42,987 bases of DNA from positions 1 through 42,987 of the forward strand of contig DSEL01000181.1 of NCBI GenBank assembly GCA_011056645.1. The letters are read 5' to 3'. The stretch comes from Candidatus Atribacteria bacterium. GTDB lineage: Bacteria > Atribacterota > Phoenicimicrobiia > Phoenicimicrobiales > Phoenicimicrobiaceae. This document shows positions 15,766-25,647 of this stretch, in pieces. Under the pieces are notes generated by a model, which had not been told where the DNA came from, did no database searches, and saw only the letters and a list, made by a program, of their open reading frames with translations. The number at the start of each line of letters is the position of its first letter. Within the stretch, counting starts at the first letter, position 1. The position numbers and the translations under genes are program-made.

Positions 15766-17499
15766 ATGAAAGTAATCATTGTAGGAGGCGTTGCCGGAGG
15801 AGCAAGTGCAGCTGCCCGTCTGAGACGCCTCGATGAAAACGCAGAAATAATTCTTTTGGAAAGAGGAGAGTATATTTCTTTTGCCAACTGTGGCCTCCCC
15901 TATTATATTGGTGAGGTAATAAAAAATAAAGAGAAACTGGTTGTTCAGACTCCCGAGAAAATGGAAAAGAGATTTAACATCGATGTAAGAACCCTTCACG
16001 AAGCAGTCGATATCGATAGCAATCAAAAACAGATTACGATACATGATATAAAAAACGATAAAAACTATAAGGAAAGTTATGACAAATTAATTCTTGCCCC
16101 CGGAGCTGCTCCCATCAAACCTTCCATTAAAGGCTTTGTTGCCCCTAATGTATTTACTTTAAGAGACATACCAGATACCCTGGCCATTAAAAATTTTGTT
16201 GATACGCATAATCCTAAAAGCGCTGTGATAGTCGGGGCAGGCTTTATCGGGATGGAGTTAGTAGAAAATCTTCATAGAAGGGGAATGGCCATTACCATCG
16301 TTGAATTAGCAGAACAAGTATTAGCTCCTCTGGATAGTGAAATGGCCTCTCTGATCCATCAACACTTGAAAGAGAAAAAGGTAGAATTTTATCTAAACGA
16401 TGAGGTAAAAGAAGTAAAACATCGGGATGAATTTTCCCTGGTTAAACTAAATAGCGGACGAGAAATAAAGACCGATATGATCTTAATCGGTATAGGAGTA
16501 TGCCCCGAAATAACTCTGGCTAAAATAGCAGGTTTAGAAATCGGTGGAAGGGGTGGTATAAAGGTAGACCGTTTCTTAAAAACTTCTAACCCTGATATTT
16601 ATGCAGTTGGTGATGCTATCGAAGTGATAGATTATATTAACGGAAATCCAACCCTTATCCCTCTTGCCGGACCGGCCAATAAACAGGGCAGAATTGCAGC
16701 TAACAATATCTACGGAATACCCGAGAAGTATGAGGGAAGCCAAGGCACATCCGTGCTAAAAGTATTTGATATGACAGTAGCAACAACCGGAAATAGCGAA
16801 AAATTATTGAAAAGATTTGATATTCCTTATGAAAAATCATTTACTCATTCGTCAGCACATTCCGAGTATTACCCTGATGCTAATGTAATATCTATGAAAT
16901 TACTTTTTTCGCCAGACAATGGTAGGGTTTTAGGAGCTCAAATTGTAGGATACGAAGGCGTTGACAAAAGAATAGATGTCCTTGCAACAGCAATACGTGC
17001 GGGAATGACGGTATACGAATTGGAAAAATTGGATCTTGCGTATGCGCCTCCCTATTCCTCGGCTAAAGACCCGATAAATATGGCCGGGTATGTCGCATCG
17101 AATATACTAAAGGGTGACCATGCCATCATTCACTGGGATAAAATAGAAAAGATAGATAAGAAAAAGACAATTCTTCTAGATGTAAGACACCCTTCTGAAT
17201 TTAAACGAGGCACTATTAAAGGATCAATTAATATCCCGCTAGACGAATTAAGAAACAGGATAAATGAAATTCCTAAAAACAAAAATGTTATTATCTTTTG
17301 TAAACAGGGATTAAGGGGTTATATTGCTTATAAAATAATGAAACAAAAAGGTTTTAAAAATATTAAAAATTTAAGTGGTGGATATAGAACATATTTCCCG
17401 GCAGTTCAAAAACAGGATAATCCGGACATTTTCCAATACGAAAAAATAGAAAAGTCAGACCTGATCAAAGCAAGCGAATCTTTCTTTCGTAAAAAATAA
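15766..17499 (+). CDS. CoA-disulfide reductase/NAD(P)H oxidoreductase fused to rhodanese
   Basis: 577-residue fusion. Residues 1 to about 445 are a pyridine-nucleotide disulfide oxidoreductase with an N-terminal FAD site (VGGVAGGASAAARLRR), a single active-site cysteine C42 (SFANCGLPYY), an NAD(P)H site (VIVGAGFIGMELVENL) and the second FAD motif (NPDIYAVGDAIEV). Residues about 465-550 are a rhodanese domain with catalytic C512 in FCKQGLRG. Homologues reduce CoA persulfide or disulfide, or polysulfide, with NAD(P)H. The rhodanese may hand over sulfane sulfur. The gene is monocistronic behind a near-consensus promoter, which fits sulfur or redox-stress handling in an anaerobe. Confidence 0.92.
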   Translation: MKVIIVGGVAGGASAAARLRRLDENAEIILLERGEYISFANCGLPYYIGEVIKNKEKLVVQTPEKMEKRFNIDVRTLHEAVDIDSNQKQITIHDIKNDKNYKESYDKLILAPGAAPIKPSIKGFVAPNVFTLRDIPDTLAIKNFVDTHNPKSAVIVGAGFIGMELVENLHRRGMAITIVELAEQVLAPLDSEMASLIHQHLKEKKVEFYLNDEVKEVKHRDEFSLVKLNSGREIKTDMILIGIGVCPEITLAKIAGLEIGGRGGIKVDRFLKTSNPDIYAVGDAIEVIDYINGNPTLIPLAGPANKQGRIAANNIYGIPEKYEGSQGTSVLKVFDMTVATTGNSEKLLKRFDIPYEKSFTHSSAHSEYYPDANVISMKLLFSPDNGRVLGAQIVGYEGVDKRIDVLATAIRAGMTVYELEKLDLAYAPPYSSAKDPINMAGYVASNILKGDHAIIHWDKIEKIDKKKTILLDVRHPSEFKRGTIKGSINIPLDELRNRINEIPKNKNVIIFCKQGLRGYIAYKIMKQKGFKNIKNLSGGYRTYFPAVQKQDNPDIFQYEKIEKSDLIKASESFFRKK

Positions 17500-17607
17500 A
17501 AAAGTGTAGAAAATGGAACATAAAAGTAATGGAAGAAAACAGAATTATTCCAAAAAAGCGAGCTGCCAAATGTACTTGACCATTCTGCAGATTTAAATAT
17601 TCCGATT

Positions 17608-18507
17608 TTATTTACTACATAAGATAGAGACGGCAATACAATTTAATTTCACATCACTTTTATCTGCTCGGGAGGGTATGATTACCGGCACCTTAGTACC
17701 CACCAGTGTATGCCCTACCTGGTAATTGGCATAATAGGTTAGTGCTTTACCAAAGATATTTCCCGCTGCAATATCAGGGACAATCAGGATATCAGCTTTA
17801 CCGGCTACCGGTGAAACAATTCCTTTTTTTTGGGCAGCAAATTCTGAAATAGCGTTATCTAAAGCCAGTGGTCCATCGATTATACAGCCGATAATCTGTT
17901 TTCTTTCATTCATTTTGGAAATCATTCCTGCTTTTACAGTCTCTTCCATATCGGGGTTTATAGTTTCTACTGCAGCTAAAAGAGCGACTTTGGGAATTTC
18001 TATTCCTAGTTTATGAGCAACTTCAACAGCATTATTTATAATGGCAACTAAAGTCTTCACATCTGGCTTGAGGTTTACTCCGCCATCACTCATTAATACC
18101 AGTTTGCTTTTCTTTCCCCTTGTATCTTCAAAGATAAAAACATCACTGACGATTTTTTCAGTCCTTAAACCCCATTCTTTATTTAATACTGCCTTTAAAA
18201 GAGTTGCTGTCTTTATCTTCCCCTTAAGGAGCGTCCCACCTTTTTTTGCCCTTTCTACTGCCCTCCGAGCTTTCTCTTCGTCATCTTTTGCACCGATAAT
18301 CTCTTTTACAAAATTACTTTCACCTAAAAAAGAAATGGACCCTTCGATTTCTGTTTTATCCCCCACTAAAATTCCCTCTCCGAAACCGCGATCATAACAA
18401 TCTTTTAGGGCTTTCAAGGTTTCGATATCTTCTCCACCTGCAACAATAATTTTTTCCCTTCCTTTAGTTTTTAAATTATCGAATAACTCTTTAAAATTTT
18501 TTATCAT
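17608..18507 (-). CDS. ptb: Phosphate butyryltransferase-like phosphotransacylase
   Basis: 299-residue phosphate acyltransferase of the Ptb type, converting acyl-CoA and phosphate to acyl-phosphate and CoA. Typical blocks are KIIVAGGEDIETLKA, LMSDGGVNLKP, GCIIDGPLALDNAISE, ADILIVPDIAAGN and TYYANYQVGHTLVGTKVP. It follows buk on the same strand with a gap of about 200 nt. With buk it generates ATP from butyryl- or other acyl-CoA; next to iorAB the substrates are likely aryl- or branched-acyl-CoA from amino acids. RBS is AGGAGG with a good ATG. Confidence 0.92.
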   Translation of the reverse strand: MIKNFKELFDNLKTKGREKIIVAGGEDIETLKALKDCYDRGFGEGILVGDKTEIEGSISFLGESNFVKEIIGAKDDEEKARRAVERAKKGGTLLKGKIKTATLLKAVLNKEWGLRTEKIVSDVFIFEDTRGKKSKLVLMSDGGVNLKPDVKTLVAIINNAVEVAHKLGIEIPKVALLAAVETINPDMEETVKAGMISKMNERKQIIGCIIDGPLALDNAISEFAAQKKGIVSPVAGKADILIVPDIAAGNIFGKALTYYANYQVGHTLVGTKVPVIIPSRADKSDVKLNCIAVSILCSK

Positions 18508-18712
18508 CTTCGAACCTCCTATAACTATTGCTACTACAGATTACATAGATTAAAATTTAGTTTACTCAGATTAAATTACTGCTACCTAGGTGACAACTTT
18601 TATAGATCTCCGCCCTGCTTTCGGGTGAATGACATAAAGTACAAGATCAATAGAAGTAAATAACCTTGTCGGATAAATACGACCCCTACCTCAATAGGTG
18701 AAAGATCTGTTC
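18508..18712. other. ptb-buk intergenic region with degenerate repeat
   Basis: About 205 nt between buk and ptb, long for an operon. The part at about 18532-18580 contains repeated AGATTA units (CAGATTACATAGATTA, CTCAGATTAAATTAC), a common type of intergenic repeat. No coding region or clear promoter is seen. Confidence 0.4.
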
Positions 18713-19780
18713 TCAAGAATACGTCTTTACTTTTTCTATTCCATCTATCACTCTTATCACTGCTTGAGCTAATGCTTTCATTTCTTCTTCTCCCGGATAA
18801 ACTACCACCGGAGCTATCCAATCCGTGCGATCTTTTATTTTGTTTACCAATATTTCATTATGAGCTATACCCCCGGTAAGAATAATGGCCTCAACTTTTC
18901 CTTTAAGCACTGTGGCCATTGCTCCGATTTCTTTAGCAATCTGATAACACATCCCTTCAAAAATTAATTCTGCATATTTATCTCCTTGATCTATTTTCTT
19001 CATTACTTCTCTGATGTCATTAGTCTCCAGATAAGAGACAACTCCACCTTGATGAGTAATGACCTTGTATAATTCTTTTTCTGAATATTTACCAGAGTAA
19101 CACAGCTGAATTAGAGCCTTATTGGGAAGAGAGCCGGTCCGTTCAGGCGAAAAAGGTCCTCCGTCGTTAGCATTATTTACATCAATGATTTTTCCCTTTT
19201 CTATGGGAGCAATCGATATTCCCCCACCAAGATGGGCAACAATAAGATTTAACTCCTCATATTTTTTCCCCTGTTCTTTGGCATAACGGAAGGCATTAGC
19301 CCTTATATTTAAAGTATGAAGCAAGGATTTTCTTTCTATTCCTTTGAGCCCGGATATACGTGCGATATCGGGAAATTCATCAACTGATACCGGATCAGCA
19401 ATATAAGCAGGGATATTGATTTCTTCGGCTATTTCATGGGCGATAATCCCTCCTAAATTAGAGGCGTGTTCTATGGGAGAATTTCTTAGGTCATCGATAA
19501 GTTTTGCATTAACCTGATAAGTTCCAGCCTTTAGAGGTTTTAAAATACCACCCCTTCCTATAATCGCTCTTAGAGAATTAGAATTTATATTTTTATTTTT
19601 CAAGATATTCAGGATTATTTTTTTCCTGAATGGACCTTGTTCTAATAGAGACACAAATTGAATTAGTTCTTCGACAGAATGGGAGATATTCTCCTTAAAA
19701 ATTTCCCTTCCCTTCTGGCTAAATATTGCTATTTTGGTAGAAGTTGAACCGGGGTTGATAACTAAAATATTTTCTTTCAT
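18713..19780 (-). CDS. buk: Butyrate kinase-like acyl kinase
   Basis: 355-residue acetokinase-family acyl kinase that forms ATP from acyl-phosphate. The family start (LVINPGSTSTKIAIF) holds the first phosphate-binding loop. RGGILKPLKAGTYQVN, LIVAHLGGGISIAP, NDGGPFSPERTGSLP and AIILTGGIAHNE are the characteristic Buk blocks. Length is normal. RBS AAGGAGG is strong. It lies 132 nt downstream of iorB and upstream of ptb, the reverse of the usual ptb-buk order. In this context the substrate is probably a branched-chain or aryl acyl-phosphate rather than only butyryl-phosphate. Confidence 0.93.
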   Translation of the reverse strand: MKENILVINPGSTSTKIAIFSQKGREIFKENISHSVEELIQFVSLLEQGPFRKKIILNILKNKNINSNSLRAIIGRGGILKPLKAGTYQVNAKLIDDLRNSPIEHASNLGGIIAHEIAEEINIPAYIADPVSVDEFPDIARISGLKGIERKSLLHTLNIRANAFRYAKEQGKKYEELNLIVAHLGGGISIAPIEKGKIIDVNNANDGGPFSPERTGSLPNKALIQLCYSGKYSEKELYKVITHQGGVVSYLETNDIREVMKKIDQGDKYAELIFEGMCYQIAKEIGAMATVLKGKVEAIILTGGIAHNEILVNKIKDRTDWIAPVVVYPGEEEMKALAQAVIRVIDGIEKVKTYS

Positions 19781-19802
19781 ACATTCCTCCTTGCAAATTA
19801 GT

Positions 19803-19880
19803 ATCGGGAATAGTATGTAGTATTTAGCATATAATAAAGAAATACGGTGATTAGTAATTTGTAATGAGTTGTAGGGTATG
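19803..19880. repeat. Degenerate heptamer repeat between iorB and buk
   Basis: Units such as GTGATTA, GTAATTT, GTAATGA and GTTGTAG follow each other at 7-nt spacing near 19849-19876, after a looser AGTATGTAGTATTTAG stretch. They belong to the same TTACTNN/NNAGTAA family but lie in the opposite orientation relative to the genes. Confidence 0.45.
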
Positions 19881-19912
19881 ATTTATTTGTTCTATTTCTT
19901 TCTTTATCTGGT

Positions 19913-20518
19913 TTATCCCTTCTTTTTTGCTTCTTTAAATCCCTTTTCAAAGGCTTTCAAATTTATCTCAATGCTTTTGGGAGGTAAGTTTGCTTTCATA
20001 GACTGAATAACCAAATCCTTATCTATAGGAAATTTTGGAGTAGCCACTGCTGCTCCCAGCAAAACCATATTTTCCGAGATGATACTTCCCACTTCTCGAG
20101 CTATCTTTTGAGCATCAATTATTAATAAATTATTTATTTTTGCTTTTAACTCACCAAAAACAGAAGACAGTTCGGGATATTCCGAAATGCCCAGAGAAAC
20201 AGTAAAAGGAATAATGGGAGAGCTATTGACAATAACAAAAGAATGGCAGTTTATCTTAGGTAATGATCTTAGAGCTTCTGTCGGTTCAAAGGCAATCAAT
20301 AAATCCCCTGCGCCCTCTTCAATTAAAGGACTGTATGCTTCACCGATTTTAAGTTCAGTTACTACTGTCCCTCCTCTTTGAGCCATTCCATGAACTTCAC
20401 TCATTACCACATTTAAACCTTTTTTCATTGCGGCTTCTCCCATAATAGTAGAGGCTTTAATCGTTCCCTGGCCCCCTACTCCAATAAGCTGAATCTTATA
20501 TATATTTTCCCTGCTCAT
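19913..20518 (-). CDS. iorB: Indolepyruvate:ferredoxin oxidoreductase beta subunit
   Basis: Gamma-type domain of a 2-oxoacid:ferredoxin oxidoreductase, forming the IorAB complex that decarboxylates aryl-pyruvates from aromatic amino acids to aryl-acetyl-CoA and reduced ferredoxin. The start is ATG at 20518, overlapping the iorA stop by 4 nt (ATGA) with GAGGTG upstream; a longer frame to 20578 exists but overlaps iorA codons. With this start it has 201 residues. IQLIGVGGQGTIKASTIMGE and MSEVHGMAQRGGTVVTELK are the family signatures. Translational coupling ensures equal subunit synthesis. Confidence 0.93.
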   Translation of the reverse strand: MSRENIYKIQLIGVGGQGTIKASTIMGEAAMKKGLNVVMSEVHGMAQRGGTVVTELKIGEAYSPLIEEGAGDLLIAFEPTEALRSLPKINCHSFVIVNSSPIIPFTVSLGISEYPELSSVFGELKAKINNLLIIDAQKIAREVGSIISENMVLLGAAVATPKFPIDKDLVIQSMKANLPPKSIEINLKAFEKGFKEAKKKG

Positions 20519-22386
20519 TTTTTCACCTCTATTGCTTTCTTTGGACATACCTGAACACAAACTCCACAACCATCGCATAATAATGGATTAATATTAACAG
20601 AGCCATCTTTTTCTATATAAATAGCCGGGCAAGTAAAATTTTTTATACAGATTAAGCATTGAGTGCACTCTTCCTGGTTAATAGAATATTTAACGCTTAT
20701 ACCTTCTTTTCTATTCTCTGTATCAGTAATCATGGCACAAGGATGCTTGGTAATAACTACTGCCATTCCTTCAAATTGTAGTGCTTCCTTAAATACTTCT
20801 TCTGTCTCCTTTAAATTAACCGGGTCAATGGTCTTTACTAAACCCGCGCCTACTCCTTGAGCAATTTTCTCTATGGAAACTTCAGGAGCGGGATTACCCA
20901 TTCCATCTAGGGGTACACCGGGATTGGTTTGACCTCCGGTCATTCCAGTTATCCTATTGTCCATAACTACTAATAAAATCTTATCCCTATTATGGACAGC
21001 GTTGACTAAAGGGGGTATGCCAGCGTGAAAAAAGGTTGAGTCTCCGATAAAAGATATTACTTTCTGGTTGGTTGCCTTAGAAAACCCGCAGCCAATACCT
21101 AAACTTGAACCCATAGAAATACAGTAATCTCCCATTTTATAGGGGGGTTCTAACCCCAATGCATAACAACCTATATCAGTAGAGAAAATTACCTCTTCTT
21201 CCTTTAATTTCAATTTTTTTATAGCTTTTTTTAAAGCAAAATAAGTGGCACGGTGAGGGCATCCCGGGCAGAGTATCGATGACCGCAAAGGTAAAGAGAG
21301 TTTAGTACTAAACTTTTTTCTTTTAATTAATTCTTTTTCTACTATTTTCGCCACCCCAAAAGAGATGATATCCGGATTGTATTCATAAATTCGGGGAAGG
21401 GTCCCGTCTAATTTGCCGTATACTTTTTTCTTTATATTATATTTTCCTATTATGGCTAAAACTTCCTTCTCCATTACCGGTTCCACCTCTTCTGCTACCA
21501 AAATATTATCAACCCTATTTATGAAATCTAATACCAATTTCTCGGGAAAAGGATAAGAGAAGGTGAGTTTTAAAATCTTAACTTTTAAATTATTCTCACT
21601 AACCACATCCATCACATAATTAAAGGCACTACCACTGGTGATAATTCCTATCTCTTTACCGCCTTGGTCAATTATTTTATTCAGAGGAGATCTTTCGCTT
21701 TGTTCTTCAATCTGTTTTAATTTTTTAATTAATTCTTTGCGCATTTTTACCACATATTCCGGAGCTACGATGAATTGAGAAGGATCCTTTTTAAAATATC
21801 CTTTCTCTTTTCCCTGAATGACTGTTCCTAAATTTACCACTCCTCTCATATGCGATATCCTGGTAGTAGTTCGCATAAGTACGGGAATCTTAAATTGTTC
21901 TGATAGATCAAAACCAAATTTCATCAAGTCTTTTACTTCTTGCGGATTGGAGGGCTCAAGCAGGGGAATCCCTGCCAAGCGAGCCATAATCCGATTATCT
22001 TGTTCATTCTGTGAAGAATACATTGAAGGGTCATCGGCTGATAAGACAATCATTCCGCCCCGCACTCCGGTATAAACTGTGCTCATAAAAGAGTCAGCTG
22101 CTACATTCAAACCTACATGTTTCATAAAGACAAAGGAACGCAACCCAGCGGCTGCAGCTGCAGCAGAAACTTCTAAGGCTACCTTTTCGTTTGAGGAAAA
22201 TTCAAAATATACTCTTGCTTCCCGGGCAATTTTGTAAAATACATTTCCTATCTCTGAAGAAGGGGTACCAGGATAGGTGGAGACTACCGAGACGCTACCT
22301 TCCAAAGCGCCCCGAACAGCGGCTTCATTGCCCAGCAAAAACAATTTTTGCCCCTTTTTTTCTGTTAAAATTTCTTTTACTTTCAA
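20515..22386 (-). CDS. iorA: Indolepyruvate:ferredoxin oxidoreductase alpha subunit
   Basis: 623-residue IorA. The N-terminal pyrimidine-binding part (LLGNEAAVRGALEGSVSVVS) is followed by the central domain and the TPP-binding part (CPGCPHRATY, DIGCYALG, FIGDSTFFHAGI, VVMDNRITGMTGGQTNPG). The C-terminal ferredoxin domain carries two 4Fe-4S clusters with cysteines in CTQCLICIKNFTCPA and CDGCGVCVQVCPKKA. The start is TTG at 22386 with ATAGGAG upstream. It is the first gene of the iorA-iorB-buk-ptb group. Reduced ferredoxin from this enzyme would feed H2 or NADH production. Confidence 0.95.
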   Translation of the reverse strand: MKVKEILTEKKGQKLFLLGNEAAVRGALEGSVSVVSTYPGTPSSEIGNVFYKIAREARVYFEFSSNEKVALEVSAAAAAAGLRSFVFMKHVGLNVAADSFMSTVYTGVRGGMIVLSADDPSMYSSQNEQDNRIMARLAGIPLLEPSNPQEVKDLMKFGFDLSEQFKIPVLMRTTTRISHMRGVVNLGTVIQGKEKGYFKKDPSQFIVAPEYVVKMRKELIKKLKQIEEQSERSPLNKIIDQGGKEIGIITSGSAFNYVMDVVSENNLKVKILKLTFSYPFPEKLVLDFINRVDNILVAEEVEPVMEKEVLAIIGKYNIKKKVYGKLDGTLPRIYEYNPDIISFGVAKIVEKELIKRKKFSTKLSLPLRSSILCPGCPHRATYFALKKAIKKLKLKEEEVIFSTDIGCYALGLEPPYKMGDYCISMGSSLGIGCGFSKATNQKVISFIGDSTFFHAGIPPLVNAVHNRDKILLVVMDNRITGMTGGQTNPGVPLDGMGNPAPEVSIEKIAQGVGAGLVKTIDPVNLKETEEVFKEALQFEGMAVVITKHPCAMITDTENRKEGISVKYSINQEECTQCLICIKNFTCPAIYIEKDGSVNINPLLCDGCGVCVQVCPKKAIEVKK

Positions 22387-22434
22387 TTTTTTCTCCTATC
22401 TTCTTTTTATTTTGTCGTGTGTATTCGGGTACTA

Positions 22435-23319
22435 CTAATAATATTTTTTTATATAATTCTTAACCTCATCCCTGGTTCCCTTAAAAGGGCCCGGTTCTTC
22501 CATCTTTAAGGAAACCAAAGCGGCAGCAAAGAGAAGTGCTTCTTCTATCCCTTTATTTAACCTTTCAGTGATATACGTACTGAAACAGGTATCGCCCCTG
22601 CCGGTCCTTCCGGAAAGATTTCTCGGCTTTAAAGGACAAGTATAATGTTTTTTACCATCATAAATTAAAACTTCTTTATGGTGAGTGATCATAATTTCCT
22701 TGCTCCCCCACTCGAAAAGTATTTTCGCTGCTTTTTCCCTATCTTTTGTTCCGGTCATAATTTCAGCCTCGGCTGCATCAGTTTTTAAATAATCAATATA
22801 AGGGAGACATTCCTTTTTTTCCCCCCAATCTATAAAGACCATTTCCTTATTTTTCGATACATTCCTCAAAAACCCTTGAACGTCCAGGGCAACTTTCCCT
22901 TTATGATGCAGGAATCTTATCATTTCACTATTAAATTCTCCCAAGATGAGTCCGGCAAAATGATATATCCGGGAATCAATATTTTCTGGAATATCGCCAA
23001 GAGTGAAGGGATCGGCAATCGATAGAGCAGTACAGGTTCTCCTTTCTCTATCTATGCTATGATAAATATTTCTTATGGAAGTAGTGTTTTTAGAATCTAA
23101 AGCAGTAATATCTTCTTTAAAAACAGTAAATTCCTCCAAATATTTTCTATCTGATGGAGATAACTTAGTCAATATACCTATTTTATGGCCGATAGCATGA
23201 GAAGCACAGGATGAGTATAAAACTGCTCCGCCAATTTCCTTTACCATTTCTCCTTGGTATATGTTTTCATCAATAGAGATATGTCCCATTACGAAACTAT
23301 CATATTTTTTTAATTCCAC
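22435..23319 (-). CDS. PfkB-family sugar kinase (first paralogue)
   Basis: 294-residue ribokinase/PfkB-fold kinase. The N-terminal substrate region contains GGAVLYSSCASHAIGHKIG. The C-terminal anion-hole and catalytic-base motif is GRTGRGDTCFSTYI, with the conserved Asp of GxGD. The segment YLKTDAAEAEIMTGTKD is a PfkB mid-region block. The substrate is unknown; adenosine-, ribose-, inositol- or sugar-acid-type kinases all share these motifs. The start is GTG at 23319 with AAAAGGAG. It shares many segments with the kinase at 27847-28740, so the two are paralogues. It lies just downstream of the glycogen-debranching gene. Confidence 0.88.
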   Translation of the reverse strand: MELKKYDSFVMGHISIDENIYQGEMVKEIGGAVLYSSCASHAIGHKIGILTKLSPSDRKYLEEFTVFKEDITALDSKNTTSIRNIYHSIDRERRTCTALSIADPFTLGDIPENIDSRIYHFAGLILGEFNSEMIRFLHHKGKVALDVQGFLRNVSKNKEMVFIDWGEKKECLPYIDYLKTDAAEAEIMTGTKDREKAAKILFEWGSKEIMITHHKEVLIYDGKKHYTCPLKPRNLSGRTGRGDTCFSTYITERLNKGIEEALLFAAALVSLKMEEPGPFKGTRDEVKNYIKKYY

Positions 23320-23379
23320 TATTTACTCCTTTTCCTAAAAAATAATCAGACTTTTAATGGACTCTTTTTTAAAATTCAT

Positions 23380-25467
23380 TTATAGAATTAATCCTAAATT
23401 CCCTTCTATTTTGACATTACTGAGTTTAATGTGGTCTCCTTCCTTAGTGAGTGTAAAGTCAGCTCTATTAGCACCTATTTTTAAATTTTTTATCTCTACT
23501 TTATTTATCCCGTCAGGTAAAATTGGTTTTAAATAGATCTTATTGTTAACCACATCTCGACTTATTCCTAAAAGACTTTGGATTATCAGATAAATACTGC
23601 CAGACGCCCAGGCTTGAGGGCTACAGGCAACAGGGTACTCAATTGGTCCTTTCATCTCTTTGCGGCTAAAGCCACAAAAAAGTTCGGGTAAACGATTATT
23701 CTTAAAATATTGAGATGCTTCTATTAAGCCATTAATGATCTTGGCAGCCTCTCTATGATAATTATATCGGATTAAACCCCTAATAATAATTGAATTATCA
23801 TGGGGCCAAACACTGCCATTATGGTAGCTCGCCGGATCATAGCCGATTTCCTTTCTCCCCATAGTTCTTATCCCCCAACCATTAAACATTTCCTCACTTA
23901 GTAATTTTTTTACTACTGCTTCAGATTTATCTCGGCTAATGATTCCACTATATAGACAATGCCCTGGATTACTGGTAATGGAAGCAATTTGTTTTTTTTG
24001 ATAATCAAGCCCGTAAGCAAAATATTTTCTGTCTTCCATCCAAAAATCTTTATTAAATCTATCTTTTAACTCCAGCGCATCTTTTTCCAATTTCTTTGCT
24101 TTTTCTGTCTCCCCTAAATAGAACAAAATTTCAGCCATCCCTTTCCTCGCCTGATAAATATAACCCTGAACTTCAACCAAGGCAATGGGAGGAATAGCTA
24201 AATTTCCATCTTGATGAACACTGGAATCTATTGAATCTTTCCATCCTTGGTTAATTGCCCATTGACTATTTTTTTCACCATATTCAACATATCCGTCTTG
24301 GTCAATATCTCCATATTTGTCTATCCATTCTAAAGCAGCAAACAGATGAGGTAAAATCTTTCTTATCAATACTAAATCTCCGGTCCAATGAAAATATTCT
24401 ACTGCAAGGATTAGAAATAAAGGTGTAGAATCGATGGTTCCATAGTAAGGCGTATGAGGTATTAAATTAAGGTGAGCTAATTCACCAAATCTGATTTCGT
24501 GCATTATTTTTCCTGGCTCTTCTTCTCTAAATCCATTAACTTCCTTCCCCTGAAGATGAGCTAAAGTTTTTAATGTACCTTGTGCAATTTTTGTATTTAG
24601 CATCAATGTCTGCAATGAAGTAATAATACTATCTCTGCCGAAAGGGACCGCATACCATGGAATTCCTGCGACTGGTATAAAACCTTCCCCTAAATCACCT
24701 AACAATAATTTTAAATCCGATAGACTTCTATCGATCAGCTGGTTAAGGTCTTTATGATCAGTTTTAACCATTAGGCAATCCTCTTCCCATTTTTTACGTT
24801 TCAATCTCAATTTTTTCTGTGCTTTCTCAAAGTCAATAATGTTTTGGGTAATTAGTTCCTGGCCTTCAATCCTGGGGGTTATACCGACAGTAACTTCTTT
24901 TTCCTGTTTATATTTTAGTTTAAAAGATAATTCTATTCTATCTTTAAAAATTTCTCCCTCTTCATTCAGTATTTTTACTATTGTCTCCCGCTTTATACCA
25001 TCTTTGCCAAGATAACCTAAGAAAATGCCATTTTTAACTTTGGAAGGACTTAAAATAGTCCCTAATCTTTTTTCTTTTACATAATTTCTGACCTGAAAAA
25101 TATCCAGATAATCAGCATCCACTTTTAGAGTTAATTTTAAGACAAGTGGCTGTGAAAAATAATTAATTACCAATATCTTATCATACACCATGCCGTTGAA
25201 AATGATCTGTTCTCTTTTAATTAATACTTTTCTACTGTCAGTTTTATTAAAAATCTCATGCGTCAAGTAAACCTTATTTGTTCTATCTTCTGTTTTCCCG
25301 GATGACAAAACGAATGGTTTGATATCATCTATCAGCAATTCATATTGACTTAAAAATCTGCTGTCTTTAGTGTATAGGCCATATTGCCCATCTTCGTTTG
25401 GTGTAATATTGCCCGCTTGATCAGTTAATAGAAAAAGGTCTCTGTCTTTGATTAGATGAACATCCAT
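23380..25467 (-). CDS. Amylo-alpha-1,6-glucosidase-like glycogen debranching protein
   Basis: 695-residue protein with an N-terminal beta-sandwich GDE_N-type domain (starting DRDLFLLTDQAGNI, with YGLYTKDSRFLSQYELLID) and a C-terminal alpha/alpha-toroid of the GH63/MGH1-like clan (AGIPWYAVPFGRDSIITSLQ, NQGWKDSIDSSVHQDG, GYDPASYHNGSVWPHDN, ACSPQAWASGS). Close homologues act on glycogen branch points or on glycosylglycerate-type oligosaccharides, so the substrate is open. I prefer ATG at 25467, which has AAAGGAG in front; an upstream ATG at 25506 would add a lysine-rich 13-residue leader. No signal peptide, so cytoplasmic. Confidence 0.88.
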   Translation of the reverse strand: MDVHLIKDRDLFLLTDQAGNITPNEDGQYGLYTKDSRFLSQYELLIDDIKPFVLSSGKTEDRTNKVYLTHEIFNKTDSRKVLIKREQIIFNGMVYDKILVINYFSQPLVLKLTLKVDADYLDIFQVRNYVKEKRLGTILSPSKVKNGIFLGYLGKDGIKRETIVKILNEEGEIFKDRIELSFKLKYKQEKEVTVGITPRIEGQELITQNIIDFEKAQKKLRLKRKKWEEDCLMVKTDHKDLNQLIDRSLSDLKLLLGDLGEGFIPVAGIPWYAVPFGRDSIITSLQTLMLNTKIAQGTLKTLAHLQGKEVNGFREEEPGKIMHEIRFGELAHLNLIPHTPYYGTIDSTPLFLILAVEYFHWTGDLVLIRKILPHLFAALEWIDKYGDIDQDGYVEYGEKNSQWAINQGWKDSIDSSVHQDGNLAIPPIALVEVQGYIYQARKGMAEILFYLGETEKAKKLEKDALELKDRFNKDFWMEDRKYFAYGLDYQKKQIASITSNPGHCLYSGIISRDKSEAVVKKLLSEEMFNGWGIRTMGRKEIGYDPASYHNGSVWPHDNSIIIRGLIRYNYHREAAKIINGLIEASQYFKNNRLPELFCGFSRKEMKGPIEYPVACSPQAWASGSIYLIIQSLLGISRDVVNNKIYLKPILPDGINKVEIKNLKIGANRADFTLTKEGDHIKLSNVKIEGNLGLIL

Positions 25468-25647
25468 ATTTGCTTCTCCTTTTTTCCTTTTCAACTTTTT
25501 GCTCAAAATATTATCTTTGAACTAATAAAAATGTAATTTCGATAGAAAGTAATATGGGGATGAAATATTATCATATAATGATAAAAGCTAAAATAATAGG
25601 TCTTTGTAAAAATTATTTTATATCTAAAGTGTAGATTTTATCTGTCT

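Noticed and set aside
18600-18821. 73-residue open frame overlapping the end of buk
   Set aside because: It overlaps conserved buk codons out of frame and has serine/arginine low-complexity sequence; no ribosome site.
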